Shown: positions 9,171 through 19,260 of the stretch, piece by piece | How the letters are laid out: each line of letters starts with the position of its first letter | Numbering within the stretch: position 1 is the first letter of the stretch | DNA from: Microcaldota archaeon | Lineage (GTDB): Archaea; Micrarchaeota; Micrarchaeia; Norongarragalinales; Norongarragalinaceae | Assembly: GCA_016188965.1 (NCBI GenBank) | Contig: JACPGT010000005.1 | Span: 1-64,000, forward strand | DNA length: 64,000 bases | Direction: 5' to 3' | Notes under the pieces: model-generated | Database searches by the model: none | Seen by the model: only the letters and a program-made list of their open reading frames with translations | Told to the model about the DNA's origin: nothing | Position numbers and translations under genes: made by a program

Positions 9171-10614
9171 TTTTCTTGGCCTCCGAGCCGCGCAAGTAAC
9201 CCAAATCGTGCGAAAACAAATCCCGGATGTCCGTAATACCCATGGACACCATGGCCAACCGATCGATCCCAAGACCCCAGGCCACGACGGGCACACTGAC
9301 GCCCAACGCGCTGAGCATCTCCGGGCGGAACATGCCCGCGCCTCCGACTTCGGCCCAACCGCGCCCGGGAATCTTGGCGTACAGCTCGACGGACGGCTCG
9401 GTGAACGGGAAATACGAAGGCACGAACTTGACGTCCTCGGCCTGGAACACTTCCTGCGCGAACGTCTTAAGCTGGCCCAGCAAGTCGCTGAACTGGATGT
9501 TGCCTGCCACGTAACCGCCCAACTGGGAAAACTCGATGAAGTGCTTCCAATCGATCTCATCCGGCCGAAAGACGCGGGCGATGAAGAACACGCGGTCCGG
9601 AAATTCCTTCGACCGGTGCAACTCGCGCGAACTGATGCCCGTGTCATGCGAGCGGGCGATCAAACGGGCGGACGTGCGCGGATCCCACGAATACCGCCAA
9701 CCCTTCGAGCCTTCCAGGCCCTCCTCATGCGCCTTTTTCACCTTCTGGACGAAAACGTCATCCGGAAGAAGGCCTAAACTTGGCTGCTCGACATAAAACA
9801 CGTCATGCAAATCGCGCGCCGGGTGGTCCTGCGCCATGAACAGCGAATCCATGTTCCAGAATTCCGTCTCCACCAGGCTGCCATCCACCTCGCGGAAACC
9901 CAGGCCCACCAGCTTGTCCCGCATCTTCTGCAAGAACTCCTGGTACGGATGCTTGCGGCCCGCGAGCACCGGCGCTACGACCGTCTTGAGGTCGTACGGC
10001 CGGAACTTCTGGCCCTTCCACGAGCCGGACTTGAGCATCTCCGGCGTCAACGCGGAAACCATGCCAGCATCGGCCTCCGGGTCCTTGAGCGCCGACTTGC
10101 CGGACGCGGTGATGGACGCCAACACGGTCTTTTCCGACGCGTCGCGCGCCAGCTTGCGCTGGATCAATAAGGACACGTCCGCCGATTTTCCGGCGGCCAG
10201 CGCCTCCAGCGCCGTTTCCGACTCGCTGGGCTTGTCGGACGCCACCGACGCCTTGCCGCCTTCAATGGTAAGAGCGCCGCTTTTTTTGGCCCACATCAAG
10301 GCGATGCCTTGCTCGGCCGGCGATAAGTTGGCTTTTTTAAACGCCTCGCCCAACGCAAGCGCTTTTTTGCCGAGCACACGCACCAGGCGGCGTTCAGGCA
10401 AGCCGTTTTTCAGCGCGGCGTTGCCCTCGTCGGTCAGCTCGGCGCGCTTTCGCTCTTCCTTGCGCAAAACGGCAAAGCCGTCCGATTCCAAGCCGGCCAG
10501 CACACTCATGACCGACGACACGGCTACTCCCGCCTTTTCGGCCAAAATAGAAGCGGACAGCTCGCCTTTGTATGCGGATAAAACGGACAAAACCTTGCGG
10601 TCCAGTTCCTTCAT
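9163..10614 (-). CDS. pheS: Phenylalanyl-tRNA synthetase alpha subunit
   Basis: N-terminal wHTH-like region and class II motifs (FREVDGSLVETEFWNMDSLFMAQDHPARD; GIDRLAM). Confidence 0.9.
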   Translation of the reverse strand: MKELDRKVLSVLSAYKGELSASILAEKAGVAVSSVMSVLAGLESDGFAVLRKEERKRAELTDEGNAALKNGLPERRLVRVLGKKALALGEAFKKANLSPAEQGIALMWAKKSGALTIEGGKASVASDKPSESETALEALAAGKSADVSLLIQRKLARDASEKTVLASITASGKSALKDPEADAGMVSALTPEMLKSGSWKGQKFRPYDLKTVVAPVLAGRKHPYQEFLQKMRDKLVGLGFREVDGSLVETEFWNMDSLFMAQDHPARDLHDVFYVEQPSLGLLPDDVFVQKVKKAHEEGLEGSKGWRYSWDPRTSARLIARSHDTGISSRELHRSKEFPDRVFFIARVFRPDEIDWKHFIEFSQLGGYVAGNIQFSDLLGQLKTFAQEVFQAEDVKFVPSYFPFTEPSVELYAKIPGRGWAEVGGAGMFRPEMLSALGVSVPVVAWGLGIDRLAMVSMGITDIRDLFSHDLGYLRGSEAKKSG

Positions 10615-10753
10615 GGACAAACCCCTCAAAACAGCAGAGTTCTTCTGTCCGGAGCCAATTAAAGACTGTCGTTTGCTGGACCCAATGGCGTAGGAAAACG
10701 AAATCAAACCTTAAAAGCTCACGACGCATAAACGTAATGGGGGTTGAAAACCT

Positions 10754-11320
10754 ATGCTCGAATGGATCGTCATCGGATTGCTCGTCTTAATCGTGCTTGT
10801 CGCCGTCTATTACTACAACAAGCTGGTCGGCCTGAACAACCAAGCCGAAGCCGATTGGAAACAGATCGACCCTTTGCTTCAGCAACGCCTCGACACCATC
10901 CCGAACCTCATCGCCATGGCCAAGCGCATCATGAAACAGGAAACCGACCTGTTCACCGGTCTGGCCCGCGCCCGCGAAGGCGCCATGTCCGCCAAGGACA
11001 TCAAAGGCAAAATCGAGGCCAACCAGCAACTAGGCTCGCTGATCGGCACGCTATACGCACGCGCGGAAGCCTACCCCGAGATGAAGTCCAACACGACGAT
11101 GCAGACGGCCATGGAAGCGCTCTCCGGCATCGAGGACAAAATCAAGTACGGACGCCAACGCTATGGCTACACCGTCCAGGAGTACATCAACGCCACCACC
11201 CAGTTCCCCGGCATGCTCTTCGCCGGCCTCTTCGGCTACGCCAAGGACAAATGGCCGTACTACAAGGCCGATGACGCCGCCCGCAAGGGCATCGACGCCG
11301 GCAAACTGCTGGAAGACTAA
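10754..11320 (+). CDS. lemA: LemA family protein
   Basis: N-terminal TM plus YNKLVGLNNQAEADWKQIDPLLQQRLDTIPNL. Confidence 0.9.
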   Translation: MLEWIVIGLLVLIVLVAVYYYNKLVGLNNQAEADWKQIDPLLQQRLDTIPNLIAMAKRIMKQETDLFTGLARAREGAMSAKDIKGKIEANQQLGSLIGTLYARAEAYPEMKSNTTMQTAMEALSGIEDKIKYGRQRYGYTVQEYINATTQFPGMLFAGLFGYAKDKWPYYKADDAARKGIDAGKLLED

Positions 11321-11450
11321 AGACAAACCCGGCAAAGGAGCCGTCGCGTCCTGGAAGAAAAACCAAGGCGACGGCATTTTTCCCTTTTTCCAATTTTTTT
11401 CAAAGCCTCAATAGCGCAATAAACCGGAAAACGGCATTGGACAAAAACAC

Positions 11451-12398
11451 ATGGCCCAAACCCCTGAACCAACGATGAAGCCGAACACCCGCACCTCATT
11501 CCAAGCCGAAATCGCCTCGAACAAGCGCAAGAGCTGGGCCTTAGTCGCCGTCGTCTTTCTCATCCTGACGGCGCTGCTGTACGTCATCGCCTCCGTCTAC
11601 ACCGGCGCAAGCTCGATCGTCTTTCTGCTCATCGGCCTGCTCTTCTCCGGCGCCTATGTCGCCGTCACATACTTCTACGGCGACCAGATCGTCTTGAGCA
11701 CGACCGGCGCCCAACCCATTGACGAACGCAATCCCAAACACCTCTTCCTCAAGAACACGGTCGAAAACCTGGCCTTTGCTGCCCGCCTGCCGAAAACGCC
11801 GGACATCTACGTCATCCAAAGCGACGCGCTGAACGCCTTTGCCACCGGACGCGACCCCCAGCATGCCTCCATCGCCGTCACCGCCGGCTTGTTGAACACA
11901 TTGGACCGCAACGAACTGGAAGGCGTCATCGCGCACGAAATCAGCCACGTATCCAACTACGACATCCGCTTTTCCCTGTTAGTCGCCATCATGGTCGGAC
12001 TGATCGCCATCTTGAGCCACATGTTTCTCCGCTCGCTCTGGTATTCCGGCGGCAACAACTCCGACCGCAAAGGCGGCGCCTTGCCCTTGATTCTCATCGG
12101 AATCCTGCTGGCCATCCTCGCGCCCATCCTCGTCCGCCTGGTCCAGGCCGCCGTCTCGCGTCACCGCGAATCCTTGGCCGACGCTTCCGGCGCCAAGCTC
12201 ACCCGCTACCCGGAAGGTCTTGCCTCGGCATTGGAAAAGATCAAAGCGCAAGAGAGCCGGAAGGACGCGCCGAAACTCAACGTCAGCGAAGCGGAATCCC
12301 ATCTTTTCTTCAGCGACCCGGTCAAGAGCCACCTGGACGGATTGTTCGCCACGCACCCCCCGCTGGAAGAACGGATTAAGACGCTGCGGGGCATGTAG
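11451..12398 (+). CDS. htpX: HtpX-like M48 protease
   Basis: GVIAHEISHVSNYDIR, multiple TM segments. Confidence 0.9.
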   Translation: MAQTPEPTMKPNTRTSFQAEIASNKRKSWALVAVVFLILTALLYVIASVYTGASSIVFLLIGLLFSGAYVAVTYFYGDQIVLSTTGAQPIDERNPKHLFLKNTVENLAFAARLPKTPDIYVIQSDALNAFATGRDPQHASIAVTAGLLNTLDRNELEGVIAHEISHVSNYDIRFSLLVAIMVGLIAILSHMFLRSLWYSGGNNSDRKGGALPLILIGILLAILAPILVRLVQAAVSRHRESLADASGAKLTRYPEGLASALEKIKAQESRKDAPKLNVSEAESHLFFSDPVKSHLDGLFATHPPLEERIKTLRGM

Positions 12399-12483
12399 AA
12401 AAAAGAGTCAGCCAACGGCCAAGAAAAAAACGAAAAAAATTATTGGACGGAGACGTCCACCGGAATGGTTTGGAGATTTTCCT

Positions 12484-12663
12484 TTAACTGCCGCGGGCTG
12501 TCCGACTCTGGACCACGAAATCAGCATCCAGAATGGCCAGACGCACCAGAGCAACCCGGCCGTGCATGACGGGATGCTTTTTCGTCACGATAAGGGCCCA
12601 ACGCTCTTCCGTCAGGCGAATCGTGCGGCCCAGCACGCTCGGAAGGGAGAACAGGACAGGCAT
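12484..12663 (-). pseudogene. Possible truncated PBECR-like nuclease fragment (59 aa)
   Basis: MPVLFSLPSVLGRTIRLTEERWALIVTKKHPVMHGRVALVRLAILDADFVVQSRTARGS; below ORF-track length cutoff; family resemblance judged by eye. Confidence 0.35.
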
Positions 12664-12721
12664 GCCAGCGTCGGTGCAGGTGAAGCTGAAAAGAGTTGAG
12701 TAGAGAAATAATCAAACGAAG

Positions 12722-13375
12722 CTAGCGGCGTTTCCGCACCTGATTCGAAATGCCGAGCGAACCGGAAAAAGGGACATAACGCAGGTACGAATAATCCGAT
12801 TCAACAGGATAAAGGCGTTGAAAACCCCACACGACGAGATACCCTCCGGCGGAAAAATAGGCCAGCAGAACGGAGAAGGGCATCAGGGAAACGGCAATAA
12901 GCGGGCTAATAATGAAAAGATAGAGCAACGCCGAAAATACTCCGATGACTACGGCCACGACCGCGTCGATTACGAAAAGCAGCAAATGCTGTCTCACGAT
13001 GAAGAAAATCAAGCTTCCTAAAACCAAATCCTTGAAAGACCTCACCATCCAGGATAGAAAACGAGGGTAACCCTGCGCGTTGTAAGACATCCGAGCCAAT
13101 TTTGAAAACGGGATACCGTTGAAAACGGAATAAAAAAGCATGGCCACGACGATAAGGGAAAGGGAAAGAAAGACCAAGGCCAAATAAAGTAATACCAATA
13201 CGAAAAACACGTCTTCGGCTTGAGCATACGTTTTCAAATCGCCCAGCGGATCCACAAAGCTTGAAATGGTTTCAATGAATGGAAAATGCCCGGAATAACC
13301 AAGAAGAATCCATGATAGGCCGGCTGCAATCAAAAACCAGGAAAAATAGCGGCCCAAACGTTCAAAGTCAAACAA
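12722..13375 (-). CDS. Membrane protein of unknown function
   Basis: 217 aa, several hydrophobic segments. Confidence 0.7.
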   Translation of the reverse strand: MFDFERLGRYFSWFLIAAGLSWILLGYSGHFPFIETISSFVDPLGDLKTYAQAEDVFFVLVLLYLALVFLSLSLIVVAMLFYSVFNGIPFSKLARMSYNAQGYPRFLSWMVRSFKDLVLGSLIFFIVRQHLLLFVIDAVVAVVIGVFSALLYLFIISPLIAVSLMPFSVLLAYFSAGGYLVVWGFQRLYPVESDYSYLRYVPFSGSLGISNQVRKRR

Positions 13376-14291
13376 GTCCTGCCACCGCTAACGGGAAATT
13401 GATCGTCGCATCGCCGTACACGGTGACGTGGGCCGCCTTTTCCTTGACTTTCCCCCACGACACGGCTTCCTTCGGACGCGCGCCCGACAAAGAACCGTCG
13501 TACTCCTGCGCGGTCGTGAAATAGACAGCGGAATCCAAACCGCCGCGCAGCAGGTTGCAGCCGATGGTGAAGTGCTTGCTGGGACCGCCGCCGATGATGA
13601 CGGCCGACGTTTTTTCCGCGTTCAACACTAAATTCCCAACGGGCTTCAGATCCGCTGTGGCATCCAGGACGAATTCCGGATGGTCCTGTTTGAAGAAGAA
13701 CAGTTGCAGACCCAACGCCGAGTCAATGAGCGCCGGCGAGAAGACGGGCACTTTTCTCTCGCGGCACGCGGCCAGGAACGAGTGCTTGTCCTTGCCCAAG
13801 GCCGAAACGGAAAGCTCGCGGATGAACTCCGACGGCGCCCAGACTTCCTTCTTCGAAAGCATCTTCTTGAAGACCGGTTGCACTTTTCTTTCCAACTGCA
13901 CGTACGACGCATTGTCCACCAGCACGTTGCCGATGCGGTTGATGCTGGCCTTGTGAAGCCGCACATCATCCGCGTCGAACGAACCGGCATCGTACGGCCG
14001 CCACGACTTGATCAGGTCGTGGTCGATGGAGCCTCCAGACGTCACCACCGCGTCCACCCAGCCCTGCCGGATGGCCTGCGCCAAGACGCCGCGAAGGCCC
14101 GAGGCGACCAGGTTGGCGGTGAACGCTAGGAAAACCGTCCGGTTTTCATCCTGCTTCATTTCGCGCATCAGGGCCACGGCCTGCGCCAAATGCGAGGCCT
14201 GAAAGCCGGCGGATTCAAAATCGGCCAACAAGTCGGAGACGTCCCCACGGGCTTCAAAATCGCGAATCGTCTTTTTTTCTTTTTTTGCCAT
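13368..14291 (-). CDS. dys: Deoxyhypusine synthase
   Basis: GWVDAVVTSGGSIDHDLIKSW; GGGPSKHF; YDGSLSGARPKEAVSWGK. Confidence 0.92.
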   Translation of the reverse strand: MAKKEKKTIRDFEARGDVSDLLADFESAGFQASHLAQAVALMREMKQDENRTVFLAFTANLVASGLRGVLAQAIRQGWVDAVVTSGGSIDHDLIKSWRPYDAGSFDADDVRLHKASINRIGNVLVDNASYVQLERKVQPVFKKMLSKKEVWAPSEFIRELSVSALGKDKHSFLAACRERKVPVFSPALIDSALGLQLFFFKQDHPEFVLDATADLKPVGNLVLNAEKTSAVIIGGGPSKHFTIGCNLLRGGLDSAVYFTTAQEYDGSLSGARPKEAVSWGKVKEKAAHVTVYGDATINFPLAVAGLV

Positions 14292-14372
14292 TCGCACAAA
14301 CAACTCCTCTTAAAGCAATGATTCGGCACAATAAAAACGGTTCAACCAACACCCAATCCGAAGGTTTCAACC

Positions 14373-15410
14373 ATGAAGATCATCCATCACGACGAACAGG
14401 AACACAAAATCAAGCTGGAGCCGCAGTGCCCGGAAGACCTATGGTACCTCCAGAAGATTATCGAACCGGGCGACGGCGTCGAAGGAGTGTCGTTCCGCCG
14501 CTTCAAGTCGGAAGGCGAAGAAGGCGAATCCGGAGAGAAGAAGAAAGTCCACATCCTGCTGCGAGCCGAACAGGTCGAATTCGCGGAAAACGCGTTGAAA
14601 CTACGCATCACCGGCAAGATCGAATCCGGCAGCCCCGAAGAATTCGCACCCAAAGGTGCCTTTCACACCCTGGACATCGAAGTCCACGAACGGCTCACGT
14701 TGTACAAGACGCTCAACGCCTACCACTGGTCGATCCTGAACGACGCCAAGAAACGAAGCTCGCACGTCAAGGCCTTCCTCGTCGTGCTGGACGAACACCA
14801 AGCCACCTTGGCCGAACTGCAATTGCAAGGCCTGCGCTTCATCGCCGAAATCCACTTCCGCGGCACCAAGAAAGACCCCAAGGCTTTCGAAGAAGCGCAA
14901 AAAGCGTACTTTTCCGAAATCGCCAAGGCCCTGGAAGGAAAAGACCACCTCGTCATCGCCGGGCCCGGCTTTGCCAAGGACAACCTCAAGAAATACCTCG
15001 ACGAGAAATACCCAGCCGTCTCCAAGAAAGCCCGCTTTGAATACGCCGCATCGGCCGAAAAGCCCGGCGTGTACGAATTACTCAAACGCGGCGTCATCGA
15101 AAAAGCGTTGGGAGAGCAGCGGCTGGCCAAAGAATTCGAACTCATGGAAAAATTCAAGGCAAGCGTAGGCCGCGACGACCACCTCTGCGCCTACGGCCTG
15201 GCCGACGTGAAAGCCGCCGTCGAGGCCGGCGCCGCGTCCGATCTCATGATCAGCGAGACGCTCATGAAAGACAAAACCATCCAGTCCATCATGGACCAAG
15301 CCCGCCGCCTAGGGGCTGAACTGCACGTCTTTGAAACGGACAGCCAACCCGGGGCTGAATTGAAAGCCTTCGGACTTGCGGCATTGCTGCGCTACCCCAT
15401 CTGGAAATAA
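14373..15410 (+). CDS. pelA: Pelota homolog (aPelota)
   Basis: 345 aa; PEDLWYLQKIIEPGD, LVIAGPGFAKDNL, eRF1-like C-terminal domain. Confidence 0.9.
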   Translation: MKIIHHDEQEHKIKLEPQCPEDLWYLQKIIEPGDGVEGVSFRRFKSEGEEGESGEKKKVHILLRAEQVEFAENALKLRITGKIESGSPEEFAPKGAFHTLDIEVHERLTLYKTLNAYHWSILNDAKKRSSHVKAFLVVLDEHQATLAELQLQGLRFIAEIHFRGTKKDPKAFEEAQKAYFSEIAKALEGKDHLVIAGPGFAKDNLKKYLDEKYPAVSKKARFEYAASAEKPGVYELLKRGVIEKALGEQRLAKEFELMEKFKASVGRDDHLCAYGLADVKAAVEAGAASDLMISETLMKDKTIQSIMDQARRLGAELHVFETDSQPGAELKAFGLAALLRYPIWK

Positions 15411-15450
15411 TACGTAACCGCTACACAACCCTGCTGGAAAAGTCCACGAA

Positions 15451-15717
15451 TCAGAATACGTTCGCCGCGTCATTCGCCACGTGACCGCCAACGCGGACAC
15501 GCACTGGGTTGTAGACGAAAGCGAACGCCAAGAAGGACAGCGTGAAAAGCGCCACGTTCTGCTCAATCAACAAAAAATAGGCCGAAGCCACAAACAAGGC
15601 GGCAGCCAAGACGCCCGACTGGGACGCACCGGTGCCAAGACCCGTCAAAGCCGCATCGGAAACGCGGACGCGGTCCTGGGTCCGCTCCGCACGATCCAGC
15701 ACCGCATAGTCCACCAT
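15451..15717 (-). CDS. Small two-TM membrane protein
   Basis: 88 aa; LAAALFVASAYFLLIEQNVALFTLSFLAFAF. Confidence 0.55.
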   Translation of the reverse strand: MVDYAVLDRAERTQDRVRVSDAALTGLGTGASQSGVLAAALFVASAYFLLIEQNVALFTLSFLAFAFVYNPVRVRVGGHVANDAANVF

Positions 15718-15729
15718 ATGACATTACCT

Positions 15730-15917
15730 GATTGCTCCCAATGAGCCGGCGAGGTTTGAAACCCGCTTGCCGTTTCACGCCTTTCTGCGGGTTTTGCAGG
15801 GCGTTTTGGGACGAATCCTCCCAATTCGGATGCGGTCCTACGCCCGGCCCGTCAGGAGCTCTGTCTGCCGATCTACTCCGTCTACAGCTTGTTCCTCCCT
15901 ATCTAACACACGCAGCC
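15730..15917 (-). ncRNA. Candidate structured leader RNA / unknown ncRNA upstream of the small membrane protein
   Basis: Nested inverted repeats (GGGCGT..ACGCCC, AAACCCGC..GCGGGTTT, loop GGCG with downstream CGCC) behind a TATA-like ATTTTTATATCC (15919-15930, minus). Confidence 0.4.
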
Positions 15918-16001
15918 CGGATATAAAAATCTTTTGATTTTACAACGTATTTGTCAATAAAATAACATAAACATTAATAAGTATGGCGTTGTTAGGCTCC
16001 A

Positions 16002-16739
16002 ATGGGAAAAACCGGCCGCGCGGCCGGCATCCACGAGGGGCACAAACGCATGCAATCCAACGCCGAGAAGGCACTCAAACTCTCTGAAGCCGTCAAACAA
16101 TCCATCGACGCCTACCCGTTCCTCAGGACGCCGATGGACCTGGGCCTGGTAAACTACTCCGCCTTGGCACGCAAGATCAAACCCCATTTGGAAAAGAAAC
16201 TGGGCCAGGCATTGAGCGTGGAATCGATCGCCATGGCGCTGCATCGGCACGTCGAGCCGTCCGACGGACAGCACTTCGTCAGCCCGTTGAGCACCATCGC
16301 GGCCTGCAAAGTCCAACTCATGCCGGACATCAGCGCCGTCCACTATGCCTACAGCCGCAAACTGCAGGAACGAATCCATCAGGCGAAAGGGGACATTGAG
16401 AACCGAGGCGGCAACGTATACGTCGTGGAGCGCGCCGTGGAAATCTCCGCCATCACCCAGAGCCAGTTCATGGACCAAATCATCAAGGCTGCCGACAAGG
16501 CAAAGCCCTTGGCGCGCCATTTGAACCTGTCGCTTCTGACGCTGCAATACCCGCCGGAAGTGCTGGAAAAACCCGGCGTGTTCAACTACTTCCTGGAAGC
16601 GCTGTACCAGGCCGACGTCAACATCATCGGCGTCTTCAGTTCCTACAGCAAGATGTCGTTCGTCATCGCCGAGTCGGACGCTCCCCGTGCCTACGACCGC
16701 CTGGCGCGCGCCATCGCCGCCGCCAAGACGCTGGAGTAA
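16002..16739 (+). CDS. ACT-domain-like regulatory protein
   Basis: NYSALARKIKPHLEKKLGQALSVESIAMALHRH; paralog of ORF at 56074..56736. Confidence 0.65.
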   Translation: MGKTGRAAGIHEGHKRMQSNAEKALKLSEAVKQSIDAYPFLRTPMDLGLVNYSALARKIKPHLEKKLGQALSVESIAMALHRHVEPSDGQHFVSPLSTIAACKVQLMPDISAVHYAYSRKLQERIHQAKGDIENRGGNVYVVERAVEISAITQSQFMDQIIKAADKAKPLARHLNLSLLTLQYPPEVLEKPGVFNYFLEALYQADVNIIGVFSSYSKMSFVIAESDAPRAYDRLARAIAAAKTLE

Positions 16740-16822
16740 AAAAAACACCAGCAGAAAAAAATAAACAGCCGCCGCCTTTTCGAAAAACGGCGAGGGCGAT
16801 TCAAAACGCAGCCAAACGCATC

Positions 16823-17389
16823 ATGCCTTCCATCACCCGCGTCCTGATCATCCACGGTTACGCCAGCTCCGGCCCGAAGCATTGGCAGACGTGGCTGGCG
16901 CGCGAATGCGAAAAAGCAGGATTGGAAACGCACTACCCGGATTTGCCGGATCCATACCGTCCGGATTTGGCCATCTGGCTACAAGCGCTGAAAAAAGACA
17001 TGCCCAAAATCGACGCCCAAACGGCACTCGTGGGCCACTCGCTGGGCTGTGCTATCATCCACCACATTCTTCAGCGGAAAGATGTCCGTCGCGCAGGACA
17101 CGTCATCCTGGTGGCCCCCGCAACGCCGGCCAAAGTCGCGGCCAGCAAGCTTGCCTTCCTCAATCCGTTTTACGAAGACATGGAACTGGAAACGACGAAA
17201 AAAAAGGCCAAGAAAATCGACGTGTTCGCCTCGGATGACGACGTCTGGATGTCCATGAACGAATCCGCCGCCCTGGCCCGGCAGCTGGACGCCACACTGC
17301 ACACCTTTGTCGATGGCGGGCATTTGAGCCTCAACGCAGGATACCACACGTTTCCGGAAGTGCTGGACGTCCTGCTCAGCCAAGATTAG
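16823..17389 (+). CDS. RBBP9/YdeN-family alpha/beta hydrolase
   Basis: VLIIHGYASSGPKHWQTWL; LVGHSLGCAIIHHIL. Confidence 0.85.
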   Translation: MPSITRVLIIHGYASSGPKHWQTWLARECEKAGLETHYPDLPDPYRPDLAIWLQALKKDMPKIDAQTALVGHSLGCAIIHHILQRKDVRRAGHVILVAPATPAKVAASKLAFLNPFYEDMELETTKKKAKKIDVFASDDDVWMSMNESAALARQLDATLHTFVDGGHLSLNAGYHTFPEVLDVLLSQD

Positions 17390-19191
17390 GTTTTCTTCAT
17401 CTTGGCGATTTCTTCCGCAACGGCATCGTCCTCGATGCGGGCAAACAGAGGCTTGACGTCCTGGAGGCTCAAACCGGGCTTGAAAACCGATAAGTTATTC
17501 CACCCCCTCGGCTTGACGCCCAACTGGGAAAACAGCTCGCCGGAGGAAAACGGCAAGTAGGGAGACAACGCAAGTCCAAGGGCGTACGCGGCCTTGGCGC
17601 TCAAGTAAAGCACCGTGTTCAGCTCGTCGGCGTCCGTGAGCTTCCACGGCGCGCGGTCGTTGAAGTACTTGTTCGACTTTGCCGCGAACGCCATGATTTT
17701 TTCCAGGCCTTCCTTGACGCCCACGCCGTCCAATTCGGCCGCCACGGCGTCGGCAAACGATTCCGTCTCTTTTTCGAACGCGGCGTCCGTATCCGTCTTC
17801 GTTCCCGGCGCGGGCACCAAGCCGCCTTTCTTGGCGATGAACGACAAACAACGGTAGACGAAGTTGCCGTAGGCGCCGATCAATTCGGAATTGACCTTGG
17901 CCTGGAAGTCACTCCATGCGAAGTTGCCGTCCGTCGTGTTGTTCGGCGTGATGGTGCACAAATAATATCGAAGCGCGTCGGGGTGGAACCGCGCCAAGAC
18001 GTCCTTGACCAAGATGAACGTGCCGCGGCTCTTGCTCATTTTCTCACCTTCCACGTTCAAGTAGCCGCGCGTCGGAATGCGGCTGGGAAGAGCAAACCCG
18101 GCCGCATCCAGCATGGCCGGCCAGAACAAGTAATGGTGGTACACAATGTCCTTTCCGATGAAATGCAGGATATTGGAGTCCGCCGACCACCAATCCGCCA
18201 AACGCTCGTTTTTGGATTTGCACCAGGCCTCGGTGGCGGCGACGTAGCCGATGGGCGCGTCGAACCACACGTAGAAGAACTGGTCCTTCCGGCCGGGGAT
18301 GGGAATCCCGAAGTACGGCCCGTCGCGCGTGATGTCCCAGTCCTTCAAACCCGTCAGCCAGTTGCGGACGTAATGCACCACGTCCGGCTGCAACACCTCA
18401 TTGGAAAGGAAACGGTACAGAAAAGGGCCCATGGCGCTGAGTTTGAAAAAGACATGTTCGGTGCTTTTCTTGATGGGCGGCGTCTGGCAAATAGCGCAAC
18501 GCGGCTCCTTCAAGTCGGCCGGTTGGTATACCTTGCCGCACTTTTCGCACCCGTCGCCATATTGGTCGGCCGCGCCGCAGAACGGACAAGTGCCTTTGAC
18601 GAAGCGGTCCGGCAGGAAGCGCTCGTCCTTGGGGCAGTACGTCTGCTCGACTTGCTTGGAAAAAAGGATGCTTTTGGACTCGGCCGCTTCGTAGAACCGC
18701 TTGGCCAAGGCATGGTTCTCCTCGGAGTGCGTGCGGTGGAAAACGTCGAACGAAATGCCCAACGCCGTGAAGTCTTTTTCTTGGCGGCCGTGGTACTTCT
18801 TTACGAATTCGGCCGGCTCCATGCCCTCCTTGGCAGCGTTGAGCTCGATGGGTGTGCCGTGCTCGTCGCTGGCGCAGACGAAGACCACTGGCCTGCCTTG
18901 CATCCGCAAATAGCGCGCATACACGTCGGCCGGCAAGTAGGTCGAACGGATGCCGCCCAAATGCAAGTCGCCGTTGGCATACGGCAAGGCGGCGGTAATC
19001 AGGGTCTTTAAAGGCGCCTTGGGCTGGGCAATGCCGTAATCAGCCGTAGACGCGGAAGACGGTTTTTTCTTTGACTGGGACGAAGAAACGATGGAAAACA
19101 CCTTTTGTCCAAAGCGGTTTCTGCGCCTCGGAAACCAAAGAGTGAAAGCCTGCATATAAAAAAAGGCCGGAAAGACCCGCCTTAAAGCCAA
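17386..19191 (-). CDS. metG: Methionyl-tRNA synthetase
   Basis: LITAALPYANGDLHLGGIRSTYLPADVYARY; EGEKMSKSRGTFI; start codon uncertain. Confidence 0.92.
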   Translation of the reverse strand: MALRRVFPAFFYMQAFTLWFPRRRNRFGQKVFSIVSSSQSKKKPSSASTADYGIAQPKAPLKTLITAALPYANGDLHLGGIRSTYLPADVYARYLRMQGRPVVFVCASDEHGTPIELNAAKEGMEPAEFVKKYHGRQEKDFTALGISFDVFHRTHSEENHALAKRFYEAAESKSILFSKQVEQTYCPKDERFLPDRFVKGTCPFCGAADQYGDGCEKCGKVYQPADLKEPRCAICQTPPIKKSTEHVFFKLSAMGPFLYRFLSNEVLQPDVVHYVRNWLTGLKDWDITRDGPYFGIPIPGRKDQFFYVWFDAPIGYVAATEAWCKSKNERLADWWSADSNILHFIGKDIVYHHYLFWPAMLDAAGFALPSRIPTRGYLNVEGEKMSKSRGTFILVKDVLARFHPDALRYYLCTITPNNTTDGNFAWSDFQAKVNSELIGAYGNFVYRCLSFIAKKGGLVPAPGTKTDTDAAFEKETESFADAVAAELDGVGVKEGLEKIMAFAAKSNKYFNDRAPWKLTDADELNTVLYLSAKAAYALGLALSPYLPFSSGELFSQLGVKPRGWNNLSVFKPGLSLQDVKPLFARIEDDAVAEEIAKMKKT

Positions 19192-19260
19192 AAAAAACGG
19201 TTGCCGCCCGATGCCTTACTAAAACAAATATTTTAAATTCAGCTGATTGGTTGCAATCTC

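Noticed and set aside
15730-15917. RNase P RNA or SRP RNA
   Set aside because: Some similarity (GUGAAACGGC, GGGAGCAA) but I could not place the conserved RNase P CR-I/CR-V pairing or the SRP S-domain; left as unknown structured RNA.
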